Assembly: GCA_029168955.1 (NCBI GenBank)
Contig: JAPDOI010001579.1
Coordinates: forward strand, 98,443 to 162,442
From: Aplectana chamaeleonis
Taxonomy: Eukaryota; Nematoda; Chromadorea; Rhabditida; Cosmocercidae
Direction of reading: 5' to 3'
DNA length: 64,000 nt
Positions 9,995 through 21,929 of this stretch are shown here, one piece after another. Position numbers and translations under genes: made by a program. Position 1 is the first letter of the stretch; each line of letters begins with the position of its first letter. The notes beneath the pieces are model-generated. The model saw only the letters and a list, made by a program, of their open reading frames with translations, searched no databases and was not told the origin of the DNA.

Positions 9995-12480
9995 TAGACG
10001 CGATACGCCCTCAGTTAAAAACTGGTTGAATCTCGCAATCGTTTCGCGACAGCCCCGGGCTCAATTCCTTGCGGTTCCGCGATGTAGCTTTGCGAGAGCA
10101 TCGTTGAACGAACGCAGTACGCTCTCGGTTTGAGAGTGGCAGAATCTCGCTACCGTTCCGCAATAGCCCCATGCTACATAGTGTCTTCTCGGCCCCTACC
10201 AGAAACTGAGGGGATTCTATCCGTGAACGATCGCGGGGGGTCCTCTCAGGGGTGGTAGTAAACCTGCCAAACCACGATGTTACCCAAGGCTTTTAACATC
10301 AATGTTAACTGTGAGGTTCTCAGTCTTGACTGAAATCGGCGTACTAATATCTAGAGCCAAAATAAGCTACTGTAACAATCTTGGAGCGAAATTTCGAAGT
10401 TACTGCTCCTTAACTCCCTTGTTACCCTCCTAGGAACTCACGATCGTGAACATTGACGTTCGCTCATTAATCGAGAAGTTTTTAGCCCCGAGAGGACTTT
10501 TCAGCCTAACCCGCCAACTCCGGGTTTCTCACCCATCATCACTGGAGCTGTGATTGGGCAAAGAACTGTCTAAATATGCGCCGATTCCCCAACGGCTGGC
10601 GCACAGTTCGTCATGCCCAGTGATAACGCGATCAATAGCCAATTATTGCCTCCCTCGTTCAGCTGACTGCTTCCCTCTAATGCATCTTTCTTTGCTGAGC
10701 GTTTTGCATTCTCGATTTTCTTGTATTCTTCAATTTTACGAGGACTACGAATTGAGGTTATTCTGACCGAGATACCTGTCAGTGGATTAACTAGACCAGA
10801 ACCCGCAGAAATCTGAATTTGAAGTCTCTACCTCCGAAGTTCAGATCTATTTTGTTTTTTCCTTCGCCTTGATTCAAGGGAAATTTGCTATGCACTCCCT
10901 TGTTGTGATCATGTATTTTTTGTTTTCTCAAGTTTTCTTTTTTGTTTTCTTTTCTATGCGGAATTCAACAGACAGGGAAAACTTATGCTTTATCATTTCA
11001 ATCTCAACAGTATCGATTAGAATTGAAACCGAAACAAACAATTAGTCGAATAGTTCGATTACTTGAATGTTTTATTGATTCGGAGATTTCAATTTCGTGT
11101 TTTTTCGATTATTCAGTTCATTTTGTTCATTAAAGTATTCGTTTTTCTAATATTCGATACATTCGAGATTCTTGAGTAATCGATTCATTCGATATTTTCA
11201 ATTATTCATTCTCGAACACGTGTCCAACTTCGGGGCACAGTTGAGTGCCCAGAATTCGGATTTGGGAGCTTTTACTGAACGTTCACTTGAATTGAAAGGA
11301 GGACAGGTTTTCGAGTTCACTTACATTTTTTTCGGAGAAAACATGTGAGGTATTTTTCGAAATCGTTCAAGCATTCAGAATTTTCCGAAATAGCGTCATT
11401 GAATGGGTTGAATCATTTGGAAGTTTTCCCAGTAGATTAATCGAACTTTTCTTTTATTCGAGGTGGTACTTGAATCATTCATTTGAAACATATCGCGGAA
11501 TGCTCGTATCTACTAGCTAATACATATTGCTTGGACTCAAGCATTTGCGATCGTCTTTTTAGATATGCCCGGAATTTTGCTTTTTCGACCATGTGATTCC
11601 GAAAAATTATTTGCCAAGTGCTTTCCGAGAACTCGTGGATGAATGTATTTTTCAACAGAAGTTTCTGAAACGTCTCGAATAAAGAATCTTCAAAATTGGT
11701 GAGTGAATAATTACTTCCGAAAACCGGTTCTCCAATAGATTGGATTGTAATTTCTCTCACTTATCCGAGGAAATGTTCTAAACAAAAAAGAATAAATGAA
11801 AAAGAGAAATAATTGAATTTTAAACTGCGCTCATGAAAAGTTCAAAATTCAGTTTAAACTCAACGAAGAGGTTACATTCTTCGAGGGTATTTTTTCAAAA
11901 GTATTTTAGCAGACAGGCTTTGAAGGAGTAAAGATACCGCGGAGGCGAAAATGATAATGTGTGTTTTCTCTTTTTTCTAGCTATTCGAGAAAGCAAATAT
12001 TGCAGGGTCATCACAAAAGTGAGTTGTAAGGTTCTCATAATCAATGATCGAGAAAAAAACATAGTAGACTTGAAGTTTTGGAAGAAGGAATTTCATATCA
12101 ACCTTTCAGCAAGTTTTAGCCTGGCTATTCCTGTGACAAACTTCTCCGGCCAGTTTCATCTGAATTCACGATTCTCGTTAAATTGGAAACATCGACAAGA
12201 AAAATCAGGATCACATAATGCTCCTCGAAACTAGGTAAGGAGAAAGCAAACAGAGGTAAATCATTCAGCCGAACTGATCAATCAACGAAAGTAAGGCGAG
12301 AATACAAGAAGGAGTGAGTCTATAGAGAACAAGCATATGCTGAACGCGAGAAGATTGCAAGTTAATCGGAAACTAATATTTCTGCTCTAATCATTAATAC
12401 AGCTACTGTATATACTGAGAAAGTGTTAATTGTTGATGTATAAGGAGCAGGGTTTAAGAACCTAGGAGAGCCTCTCCAAA
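9995..12480. other. No supported gene; AT-rich with diffuse repeats
   Basis: The first ~300 bp continue the GC-rich repeat interrupted by the Tc1 foldback. From about 10850 to 11220 the sequence is AT-rich with many 'attcgatt'-like words. Open frames at 11479-11760 (minus) and 11959-12234 (plus) have no recognisable domains, no repeat-family similarity and no convincing splice context, so neither is called. I see nothing else here. Confidence 0.4.
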
Positions 12481-12789
12481 GTCCCTCACTCAGTGAATGC
12501 ATGGCTTAGTGCGATGTCGCGCTGCTCTTTTCAGTGCCATGACGGGTTCAAATCCGCCCTCATCGACTTTTGCACATGCATGTGCATAAGTTCATGATGA
12601 CAATTAGTTCTCGTACGTTGAAAGTATAGCAATTTGGTGCAGAGCGATGTGTGGTTGTTGATGAACCAGCGTTCGCGGGTTCGTTTCCTAGGGTCAGCCA
12701 TTTTTGCGAACGATTATGTTGGAGCTCCCAGTTATTTCGAGGGTAACTTTGATGTCTCACACCTCAATTCTCCTCAGTTATCGTGGCGT

Positions 12790-13975
12790 GATCACGATTC
12801 GAGTGTTTGGACGATTGGACAGTTGCACTCGACAACAACCTTGGTTGTGATGTAGTTTTCTTCGATTTTTCAAAAGCTTTTGACCGTGTATCACACAAAA
12901 AGTTGATATTGAAATTGAAGAAACTGCAGTTCCACCCCGTTGTTATCAAGTGGATAGCTGAGTTTCTCAGTGGTAGAACTTTTCAAGTGAGGCTAGGGGA
13001 GATCTATTCTGAAACCAAAGCTATTGTGAGTGGAGTACCTCAGGGAGGTGTCTTGTTACAAACTCTTTTCATCATTTTCACACCTGACTTGCCCGAAACC
13101 GTCCAAGGTCCAGGGGTCAAATCTAAAATGGATGCTGATGATGTTAAAATGTATAAGGTGATATCTGATCCAGAGGATTCCGCCAACCTTCAGAACTCCA
13201 TAGATTCTTTAGTAGGATGGAATAAAAAGTGGCAGTTGCCTTTGTCTCCACATAAGACTACTTTTATGCAGCTGAAATTTCACCAACGTGCAGCTGTCTC
13301 CTCGTACTCAGTTGATGGCGTAACTATTTCTGCTGTGAATTCCGTGAAAGACCTTGGTTTTCATTATAATGACAAACTCGATTTCACTGAGCATATCAAA
13401 GTTCGGTGTAAGCAAGCCAAGCTGCGAACATTTGGCATTTTCAAAGGTCTTTGCAGTAGGAATAAGTCTGTTCTCCTTCGAGCATACAAGGCGTATGTTC
13501 GCCCACTCGTAGAAACCAGCGTTACGGATTCAGCCCCTCATTGAAGAGAGACATTCATGCCATTGAAAAAGTTCAAACAATTTTACTCGGAAACTTCTTT
13601 CACGTATAGGTAGGTTTTTGTACGAAAGAATCCCAAAAGCCTCTATCAGGAACAGATACTTGAATCTACCTTCGCTTAAATCTCGTCGTAGAGTTTTTGA
13701 TGTATGCATGGTTCATAAATGCCTTTACAACCATAATACGCTTAAAATCAAGCGTTTGTTCAATTTGAAGCACTCTCGAACTAGAGGAAACCCTTTCAAA
13801 ATTGATTTACCTCGGCCACGTACCAGTTTGCATGCCAGCTCCTTCAGATACAGAGCGGGCAGGTCATACTCTACCCTCACAAGAAAATATGCTCCCAGGG
13901 CTGACACTGAGCCAATTCAAAAATCGTGCTAAAAAGATCTTGCTGGATTTCGAATCCTAGTCGCTTGAGATAACC
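12790..13975 (+). mobile_element. CR1-like LINE, second RT fragment
   Basis: A 5'-truncated LINE with RT palm to C-terminus, distinct in sequence from the RT at 5.3-6.6 kb. It ends near 13975, immediately before the TA microsatellite at 13997, which also marks the 3' end of the opposing RTE. The two retrotransposons therefore converge on the same simple repeat. Confidence 0.75.
12807..13932 (+). pseudogene. Reverse transcriptase of CR1-like LINE, frameshifted, altered active site
   Basis: Motifs: 'VVFFDFSKAFDRVSH' (palm), 'WIAEFLSGRTFQVR', 'VSGVPQGGVL', then 'DADDVKMY' at the catalytic position, where the family normally has Tyr-Ala-Asp-Asp. The aromatic residue is replaced by Asp while both catalytic aspartates remain. 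Next come the thumb ('KDLGFHYNDKLDF') and C-terminus. A frameshift near 13530 separates 12807-13544 from the downstream frame that continues with 'RIPKASIRNRYLNLPSL'. The fingers domain is missing at the 5' truncation. A dead copy. Confidence 0.8.
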
Positions 13976-13994
13976 GTTATTTTCGCTTCCAAGT

Positions 13995-13996
<2 letters not shown>

Positions 13997-14078
<82 letters not shown>

Positions 14079-14151
14079 ACTATATATATATAGTTATTAT
14101 ACATATATATATATATGTGTATATATATATATATACTATATATATATATAA

Positions 14152-14241
<90 letters not shown>
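13997..14241. repeat. TA dinucleotide microsatellite with palindromic interruptions
   Basis: About 245 bp of (TA)n, interrupted near 14074-14155 by 'ataataactatatatatata' and its mirror 'agttattat', and by a short 'tgtgtatat'. It lies at the 3' end of the minus-strand RTE. RTE-class elements typically end in short tandem repeats, so it may have grown from that tail. Confidence 0.95.
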
Positions 14242-14244
<3 letters not shown>

Positions 14245-14287
14245 CTTAACTTACTTGACTTAATCGGTTGGCTTTCGCCTGACGCGG

Positions 14288-16330
14288 TCATTCCGCATCT
14301 TCACCGAGGTGTGCCGTCCTAGTAGTCAGCCGTGTCCATTTTTCACGGTCTTCAGCCACAATTTGAACACATTCCATCCAGCTGTCACTATTCCATTTCC
14401 TGCGAATCGAAACTTTGCGCCTGAACTGCCTTTCGATGCCGAGTGACTTTAAAACCTCTTTAACCACATCCGTCCAGAACTTTCGCCTACGCCCAGGTGA
14501 CCGTTTCCAGACAGGATTTGGAAGCATTCTTAGAGCGTGTTGTACGAGACGATCCGGCGTTCTTCTTAGTATATGACCGAGCAGTCGAAGTCGACTTTCC
14601 ATTGCTGCTTGAGATGGCTTTAGGAGATGCTGGCACCTCCCTCGTGTCAAGCGTTGATGTACTGCGTCGATTTCCTTGTAAAGTTCTTCGTTATGGCATA
14701 CACGCGGCCAGAAATATCCAAGCAAACGCCTAAAAAGCTTCCTCTCCGTGCAATCCAACCTTTCCGTCTGCGTCTTCGGTGCTGCCCACGTCTCCGATCC
14801 GTACATCATGATAGGGCGAATAGCGGATAGGTAGACGCGCAACTTGACTTCCTTCGCGATGTTGGTAGACCACAAACACTTGGTTAGAGAATTAAATGCA
14901 GACGTAGCTTTCGCACATCGTTGTCGAATATCCGCTGCATAACTACCACCGTTCTTCAGCAAACAGCCCAAATAACAGAAATCGTCCACCAGTTCGATAC
15001 GTTGGCCGTCCACACAAACTCCCGTTGAAGGCCTCTGAGAGACCCACATCTGCTTGCATTTGTCGGGACGAAGACGAAGTCCATAGGCTGCGGCATACTT
15101 CGAAACGAGGTTCACAATCCTTTGCAGTTTTGCGATGTTTTCAACGAATGACACAATGTCGTCGGCGTACTCCAGGTCAACAAGGGAGCGTCCTGATGGT
15201 GTTAGGATCACATCCGCAGGAAACTGTTCTGCAACTCTACGCATGATGTCATAAACGGCGAAGTTGAAAAAAAAGGTCCTGCAACGGCTCCTTGCCTTAC
15301 TCCTGTTTTCACCTCGAAAGCTGACGTAAATCCGACAGGTGTACGAACTGCTGCTGTTGTTCCTTTGTTCATGTCCTCGATTAACCGAACATACTTTTCC
15401 GGGACTCCATCTGCTCGCAGAGCATTGAGCAATCGATCACGATGAGGAGAGTCGAACGCGGCTTCAAAGTCCAAAAAAGCAAGCTGTAATGGCTTCGAAA
15501 ACCGCTGCCACGATTCAATTACTCCTCCCACGACGAACACTTGGTCGATGGTCGATCTTTCATGTCGAAAACCGGCTTGCTCATCTCTGGTCGTTCCTTC
15601 ACGATGTTTGATGAGTCGCTCGAGAATGATACGTTCTAAAACCTTGTACATGACACGAAGTAGAGAGATTCCTCTGTAGTTCTTAGGATCCGTGACGGAT
15701 AGATTCTTGTGAAGAGGTACGATGATCGCATGTGACGGATAGCTTCTTGTGAAGAGGTACGATGATCGCATGCCTCCACGAATCGGGTATCCTTTCGCTC
15801 ATCCATATGGTACGGATGGTGTTGGTCATTTCACGAATCCCAGACGGAGGAAGAGCTTTCGGCATTTCAGCAGCGATGTTGTCATCTCCACCTGCCTTTC
15901 CATTCTTCATTTTCCGGACACAATCCAAAACTTCAGACTCAGTCGGCGGTTCCTCACTGACATCGTAATGTGCTCTCTGAACATGCGGGAGCTCAGGTAC
16001 TAATGGCGCTGGACGATTCAGTAGTGAACTGAAGCAATCCTTCCATATTGGCAGCGTCGCATCACCAACTGCAACTCCATTGGTAGTGTTCAAGACATGA
16101 GAACATCTCTTCATCTTTCCGCTATACTGTCGCAGCAACGTGTAGGCCTTCTTCGGATTCTTCTCCTCCCAAGCCTTCTCGAACTCCTCAGCTCTACACG
16201 TCCACTCTCGTTCGCGATCACTATGAATCTGCCGACGCAACTTCCTCCTCAGACGCTTCTCCTCCACGAAGTTTCCTGCAGTTCGGAGAGCACATACTCT
16301 GTTGTAGGTAGATGTTGTTTCTTCTGAGAC
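14288..16330 (-). pseudogene. RTE reverse transcriptase, two frame breaks
   Basis: After an N-terminal basic region ('RLRRKLRRQIHSDRE') and 'KMKNGKAGGDDNI', the RT motifs follow in order: 'NYRGISLL', 'YKVLERIILERL', 'DEQAGFRHERSTIDQV', 'LAFLDFEAAFDS', 'GVRQGAVAGP', and the catalytic 'LEYADDIVSF' at about residue 24 of the last frame (14288-15244). The C-terminus has 'MYGSETW' and 'LGHILRR', as in other RTE proteins. The frame shifts twice: at the 40-bp duplication (15692-15771) and in A8 at 15267-15274. The enzyme copies the element RNA from a nicked target in related elements. Confidence 0.85.
15692..15771. repeat. 40-bp tandem duplication inside the RTE RT
   Basis: Units 15692-15731 and 15732-15771 both begin gtgacggata and end gatgatcgcat, differing at one base (a/c). 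Forty is not a multiple of three, so the duplication shifts the RT frame. The two units carry the same RT codons twice, so it arose within this copy. Confidence 0.95.
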
Positions 16331-17330
16331 CTAGGCGAACTTTTTCTTAGGCTGTACACCCGGGAGTGCCTCATTCGAAGCGTTCTGGATGCACTTGACA
16401 AAAGAATCCGCGTCGCAAAGTTTCTTCTTAGTCCGTACTCCGATGTGAATAGAAACGCGTTGTCGAAAATTCCTTCTGCACTCTTCATCTCTGAGACTTG
16501 TCATGTCAATTCTCTGGAGAGGCTGAGCCCCTCGCTTCCTCTTATGAATCCTCGCAGTGAAGTTCAACAGAACAGGACGGTGATCCGAATCAAATGCGAC
16601 ATCCCACACAGCTCTAGATCTTCGAATGTCCGATACTGGAACATTCCTCGTCAGGACATAGTCAAGCTGTTGTTCCAAAGTTGTCATCTTCCGCTTCCGC
16701 TGCTCTTCTGGAGATAGCTGGGTTGGTCCCTGCCACGTAAGCTGATGGCGGCGATGATTCCTCTTGAATGTCGATGCAATAATCAGTCCACTGCGTTCCC
16801 GAAAGTCGACAAGGCGGTAGCCATTGTCCGATGTTTGCTCCACTGGGTAGAACCATTTACCGAGTACTTCGGATTCCTGATCAAGTCCCATCTTCGCATT
16901 TGCGTCAATCTCCACGACAACAGCATGTTGACAAGGTATCCTGGCCAGCAACGTATTGAGATCCTCATAAAACGCATCCTTCGAATTGTCTTCGGCGGTT
17001 TCAGTGGGCGCATGAGCACTCACTATCCACAGATTGAATCCTCTGTGATCCCGCAGTCGTACGAATGCATTTCGGCACGACGTTGAGCCAAACTCCTTCA
17101 CCATACCATTGAAATCCTCCCTTACAGCTATTGCACAGCCTCCCACTCTCCTATCGTCAGCGTTACCGCAGTAGATGGTGTACTCTCCGACGCTGATGAC
17201 GGGTCTATCCTTGAGGCGGGTTTCCTGAAAGCAGCAAACGGTGCATGGAAATAGCTCAGAAGTCTGGAAAGACAGTTTTTTGGATATCACTCGACAGCGA
17301 TCGACAGTTCAGGGTGGCAAAATTGTGGCT
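16331..17330 (-). pseudogene. RTE APE endonuclease
   Basis: APE-family residues in order: 'CCFQETRLKDR' (metal-binding Glu), 'VGGCAIAVRE', 'VSAHAPTE', 'DANAKMGLDQE' (Asp and Asn of the active site), 'HQLTWQ', 'LDYVLTR' and 'SDHRPVLLNF' (terminal Asp-His). The main frame is open from 17290 to a TAG at 16331-16333, after which the same frame continues into the RT. Upstream, 'LNCRSLSS' is readable in another frame near 17300, and two indels (one in T6 at 17276-17281, one near 17225) join it to the main frame. Confidence 0.85.
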
Positions 17331-17567
17331 TGTGGCCAAAGACTCTATGTACTCCTTAGGTATGGATCCTAAGGTGTTATGGACCAGAAGCCTTAGTGTG
17401 CCGGACGGCGACACCTTTATTCAATGTATTGGATACTTTCGCGATATAGTTGTGCACGCTATATCGCTCGCACGTTCCCTGTGTACACTCAAACGTATGT
17501 TGGGTTCAGCAGAAGCAGGGGCACCAACGAGCAGGTACCAACAGACTTGTATAAACACCCTCTAACT

Positions 17568-17823
<256 letters not shown>

Positions 17824-17954
17824 AGCGCTTGCTTTGTTTTGATTTGATTCTCGTTATGAGTGATTTTCTCACATTTGCCTTTCGCGAATGTAATAAACTT
17901 ATAACTTATATTCCTTACTCTCAGTTTCGGCTAGTTTACTACAGCCCCAGAGAA

Positions 17955-18574
17955 GTCAGCTATCTCAAGAAGAGCAGCGGAAGCGGGAGGTGACAACTTT
18001 GAAACTGCAGCTTGACTATGTTCTGACGAATAATATTCCAGCATCGGACATTCGAAGATCTCGAGCTGTGTGGGATGTCGCATTCGATTCGGATCACCGT
18101 CCAGTTCTGTTGAAGTTCTTTGCGAGGTTTTGTAAGAGGAAGCGAGGGGTCCAGCCTCTTCAGAGGATTGACATACAGGCCATAAAACGGCCAATGTCTC
18201 ACCGTCGACTGCGTACCACGCGCTGCGCGACCGCACGTGCGTCGGAAGCGAACGAGTTTTGGCCGCCGCGCGACGAGTTTTGGCCGCCGTGCGGCGGCCG
18301 AAACGTCGTGCGGCGGCCAACACTCGTCGCGCGGTGGCTAAAACTCGTTCGCTTCCGACGCGCGTGCGGTCGCGCAGCGCGTGGTACGCAGTCGACGGTG
18401 AGACATTGGCCGTTTTATGGCCTGTAACAAGCCTCAGAGATGAAGAAAAATCTAGAGGAAAATCCCGACAGCTCGTTTCTGTTCACATCGGAGTACAGAC
18501 AAACAAGAAACTTCGCGAAGCGGATTTTTCCGTAATATACATCAGGGACCCCTCGAAGGAGACAATCCTGGTTG
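17955..18574 (+). pseudogene. RTE endonuclease fragment interrupted by a MITE
   Basis: Starts at the codons for 'QLSQEEQRKRE' and runs through 'LDYVLTNNIPASDIRRSRA', 'SDHRPVLLKF' and 'GVQPLQRID' to 18175. It is interrupted by the MITE at 18176-18424 and resumes in the correct place with 'SLRDEE' and 'VHIGVQTNKKL' to about 18574. The intact RTE has the same codons adjacent ('RIDMTSLRDEE'). Its first codons are the next ones expected after the fragment ending at 7979. Confidence 0.85.
18176..18424. mobile_element. Palindromic MITE with TA duplication, copy 1
   Basis: A 249-bp element starting CAGGCCATAAAACGGCCAAT and ending with its inverted repeat, flanked by TA (18174-18175 and 18425-18426). 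Both arms are almost entirely complementary, so the strand can fold into one hairpin. The intact RTE gives the empty site, gacaTGacaagtc at the same codons, so TA is a duplicated target. A second copy is at 61779-62030. The TA target and size suggest a mariner-type MITE. Confidence 0.9.
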
Positions 18575-18579
18575 TACGC

Positions 18580-19660
18580 GGCTATCTGAAGGTAAATAAA
18601 ACAAATCGAAAGCGAGCAGAGGTACTAAAAGAAGGTTTGAACTGCCGGAAGGGCATAAAAAAGCGGCTCGGGTGCCCACTACCAATAAGGATCTTGGCAG
18701 TAAAATTGGTGAAGGCGTCATCTTTGAATCTGCTCTCACCCTGGTCATTATCAGACTTTTTTCGCTGAAATGGCGATAAAGTAGACGACTTCCATGACTT
18801 CCCCTTATCTGACGTCATTTAAAGAAGACACCGTTCTTGTCCCGTAGTCGAATTTTAGATGCATGCTTAATGACGGTTCGTAGACCCAATTGACTCTATC
18901 GTATGGACTTAAAAACCCTTACATTGAGCTGACTGGTTGAATACGGTATCGAAATGTCTAATAAAAATATGCTGAATCGAATTTGTGGCGTCATCAAAGT
19001 CGGGAGTGAATGATTATCTTGCTGTCCATGTGAGTCTCTCTGGTTCCGCCTAATTCCGAGGTCATAATATTTAACCCAGTTGGCACATATTCTAGACAAG
19101 TTCCATTGAACGTATCGTTAAAAAAGATTGATTCAAGCTAGGAGCACTGCAGGACCGTTGATGAACTCGAAAGTGCGATCCTTGATTTATGAAAGAGAAA
19201 CAGGCTAAGGCTGATATGGAAGTTTTGTAATTCCATGCTTAACCTTGTCTTCGAAGTTGAATTTCATGGAGGAGTTCCCACTGCTCTCTGACTTGCAACG
19301 AAGGGTCACCTATTCGCAGTTATCGTATAGTCAAGAGCCATTATAGTACTGAAACAGCGTAAAAAGAAAATTTTTTGAAAAAGTTGCTAAAATTAAATAT
19401 TGCCGGGGAATTTATTGTGCAGTGATGTATATTGAAGGAAACAAGTCGCCAAATGAGCAGAAGGGTGCTCGCGAGTTTCTGTAGAGCTGATTATCCTAGA
19501 AAAATAGGATGCCTTTATGGATATGAAACGCGCTGTATACGCAAAACTATGGTATCGTTGTCTTTATACAGATTTGTATTGGTAGTCAGGTTGTTCTTGG
19601 GTTTCTTGACTATTTGTGCTCGTCGACGAACCTTTTATCGTTGAGTGCGTGTTGGAGTAT
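18580..19660. other. No supported gene
   Basis: No recognisable coding region, RNA gene or repeat-family match was seen between the RTE scrap and the ATTCG-rich repeat. Small open frames are scattered and lack domains. Confidence 0.4.
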
Positions 19661-19662
19661 GT

Positions 19663-19905
19663 CAGCGAATATTCGGAAAACGAATATTCGGCCGAATAAA
19701 CGAATAATCGAATATTCGAATTAATCGATTATTCGAAAAGGTCAAATTTTCGAATAATTCGTTTATTCGACTTTTCGGAAAAGTAATTTTTTCGAATAAC
19801 TCGTTTAATCGGATATTCGAAAAAGTCAATTTCTCGAATAATTCGTTTATTCGACTATTCGAAAGGCCCAATTTTCGAATATTCGGACGAATAAACAAAT
19901 AGTTA
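19663..19905. repeat. ATTCG-rich irregular tandem repeat
   Basis: Imperfect repeats of 'cgaatattcg' and 'gaataattcgtttattcga' with many inverted pairs, since the core word is itself palindromic. A shorter similar block occurs at 26095-26215, with related words near 11010-11210. No gene. Confidence 0.75.
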
Positions 19906-20559
19906 TAGAAAAATGGGAAGCAGAGTCCCCCCCTCACTAGTCCACTAAGCTGTGACGATCACAGAGGGGGGCTGGAGCCTTGGACAAGGGGAAGCACGGG
20001 GGCGCAGCTCCCACCGATCACAGAGCGAAAATAGTCGGAATTCAGCTGCACAAGAATTTGTAAAAATGAATAGAATACAATTACTCAGGCATAAGGGCGG
20101 ACCTATCGCGCACAGAACTTGCCGAATAGTACTTACCGCGCTCAGGAACCGTTTTGACCGCGATCGAAAGCCCAATTAGGACTTACCGCGAATAAACTCG
20201 CGGTCAGAGCGATTGCATTCCGGTGCTCGCGATACAACCGCTTCGCCATCCGGTCGGATCGCGCGCAAACGCAGTAATAGGACTGATGTCGCACAAAAAT
20301 CGGACTGACCGCGTTTAACCGTGAGGTGGTGTGTGTGGTGTGTTCTGGGCTGATTTGCGTCTCAGTTCACGCGCAAAGCTGAAATTCGAATTTGCGCGCT
20401 TCTTCATGGTGGAGTCCATTGTTTTGTATGTATCTGTACTTCATCACGGTTCTTTCTTATTGGTTCATGTTGATCTCGTATTCATTCATGGATGTTGTTT
20501 TTGTTGTTTGTTCTCGGAAGGAACAACAACAACATTGTTGTTCTTTCTGATTTTCCATA

Positions 20560-21025
20560 AATTTCTCGCTGACGAATCGTGGGACCACCATAGCTGTTCT
20601 GTATTGCTTCCTTTAAAGTTTCCCCGTTGCGAGTCGTGGTGGGACGACCACAGCCGTTGCATATTGCATCATTCAAACTTTCTCAGTGATAAATCGTGGT
20701 GGGACCATCGTGGGTGTTGCATATTGAACCCTTTGAGCTTTCTTCTTTTCGGATCGTGGTGGGACCACCTCATTTGTTGCGTATTGGGCCCATTCAAGCT
20801 TCTCCGTCACGAATCGTGGTGGGAGCACTATAATAGTTGCGAATTGCGTCCTTTAAAGTTTCTCGGTTACGAATCGTAGTGGGACCATCGTAGCAGTTGC
20901 ATATTGTGTCCTTTAAAAATTCTCTGTTACCAATCGTGGTGAGACCTCCGTAGCCGTTGCATATTGCGTAATTTGAACTTTCTAAATTTTCTTCGTTGCC
21001 ACTCGTGGTGGGACCACCGCAGCTG
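20560..21025 (+). repeat. 60-bp minisatellite, about eight diverged units
   Basis: Each unit contains 'cgtggtgggaccacc' or a variant, then 'gttgcatattg' and 'tttctc(g/c)gttac' (for example starts near 20634, 20694, 20754, 20814, 20874, 20934, 20998). Units are 60 bp, so one frame reads a 20-residue repeat with 'SWWDH' through most of the block (open frame 20331-20879). A frameshift-free run over diverged units is notable but not proof of coding. Confidence 0.8.
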
Positions 21026-21554
21026 TTGCCTATGGCGAAGAATACTACGTGGCCTTGAGCTGTGGCTCACTACGCGCCGCGGTCGCATTGCGGCGTCGCA
21101 ATTAGAGCACGCTTACCTCTGTTTCAGTGGGATGTCAGAGTGGGAGCCGAATGCGTAATCATTGACATGCTCTGGTTTTCTTCCATCATTTGAGGTGGTG
21201 TAACAAACACAAGGAATCATTTCACCTCAAGTGTTGGCAACTGATTATGATTCAGGGCAGCGTGCATTTCGAGTATAGAGTAAATCAACTAGGTACTATT
21301 TTCAGGATAATAATAATATTACAATTTCGTTGTGATATCTTCACTATGGTGTTACTATCTCTTTGTTTCATATAACGATTATCACCGCATTTCCTGATAT
21401 ACCTAATCTAAACCCTCTTCGCACTTTGATACATCAGCGTCAGAACCTTCATAATTCGGAAGATACCTAATTTTTAGTCAGATTTAATCCTCTTTCATTG
21501 CCCAAAGGTCATCCCGATCATTTTTTTCACCCAAATATTTATACGAAATGTTTA

Positions 21555-21756
21555 TAGTGGAGTCCACCAAGAGTGTCCCATTTACTTATCAATAAGAAGC
21601 GGTCGGCTGGGGATCAATGTGCATGAATCCTATACCAGCACGCTCGATACCGATTGAGCGAGAGCGGTTGTGCTACAACGAGTTTCATGTTCATTGATCT
21701 CCAATCGACCGCTTCTCATTAATAAGTAAATGAGACACTCTTGGTGGACTCCACTA
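21555..21756. mobile_element. Palindromic MITE, TA target duplication
   Basis: 202 bp, starting TAGTGGAGTCCACCAAGAGT and ending with the inverted copy, with TIRs of roughly 75 bp reaching 'aagcggtcg(g/a)'. TA flanks both ends (21553-21554 and 21757-21758). There is no coding capacity. The size and TA target fit a Tc1/mariner-type MITE. Confidence 0.8.
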
Positions 21757-21929
21757 TATGTGATCTCGTGAAGAGTGTATTCTGCCAACCGGCTGCGATT
21801 CTTCTTTGAAACGTGGTGTTTCTTTGCCATATTTCATCTCGAGGACGGTAGTGGAGTAGTTTCGGCCTCAGTTCGCCATTAACGCGGGAACTGGAGCACT
21901 GCAATTTTTGAAACATACTCCTCCGTCTT

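Larger units (their letters stand above)
14246..17390 (-). mobile_element. RTE-type LINE, nearly full length
   Basis: A single minus-strand element with APE endonuclease (16334-17330) then reverse transcriptase (14288-16330) and no ORF1, the layout of the RTE clade. It is disrupted by indels near 17225 and 17280, an in-frame TAG at 16331-16333, a 40-bp tandem duplication at 15692-15771 and an indel in an A8 run at 15267-15274. TA microsatellites lie at both flanks (13997-14241 and 17569-17818). Two diverged scraps of the same family occur at 7741-7979 and 17955-18574. Confidence 0.85.

Noticed and set aside
11479..12234. Two moderate frames in AT-rich DNA as host exons
   Set aside because: No domain, no convincing splice sites and no link to a larger gene could be seen.
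12494..12567. tRNA-like sequence with 'tggcttagtgcg' (A-box-like) and 'ggttcaaatcc' (B-box-like) about 43 bases apart
   Set aside because: The T-stem does not pair beyond two base pairs and no acceptor stem forms, so it is at best a degraded tRNA pseudogene or SINE relic.
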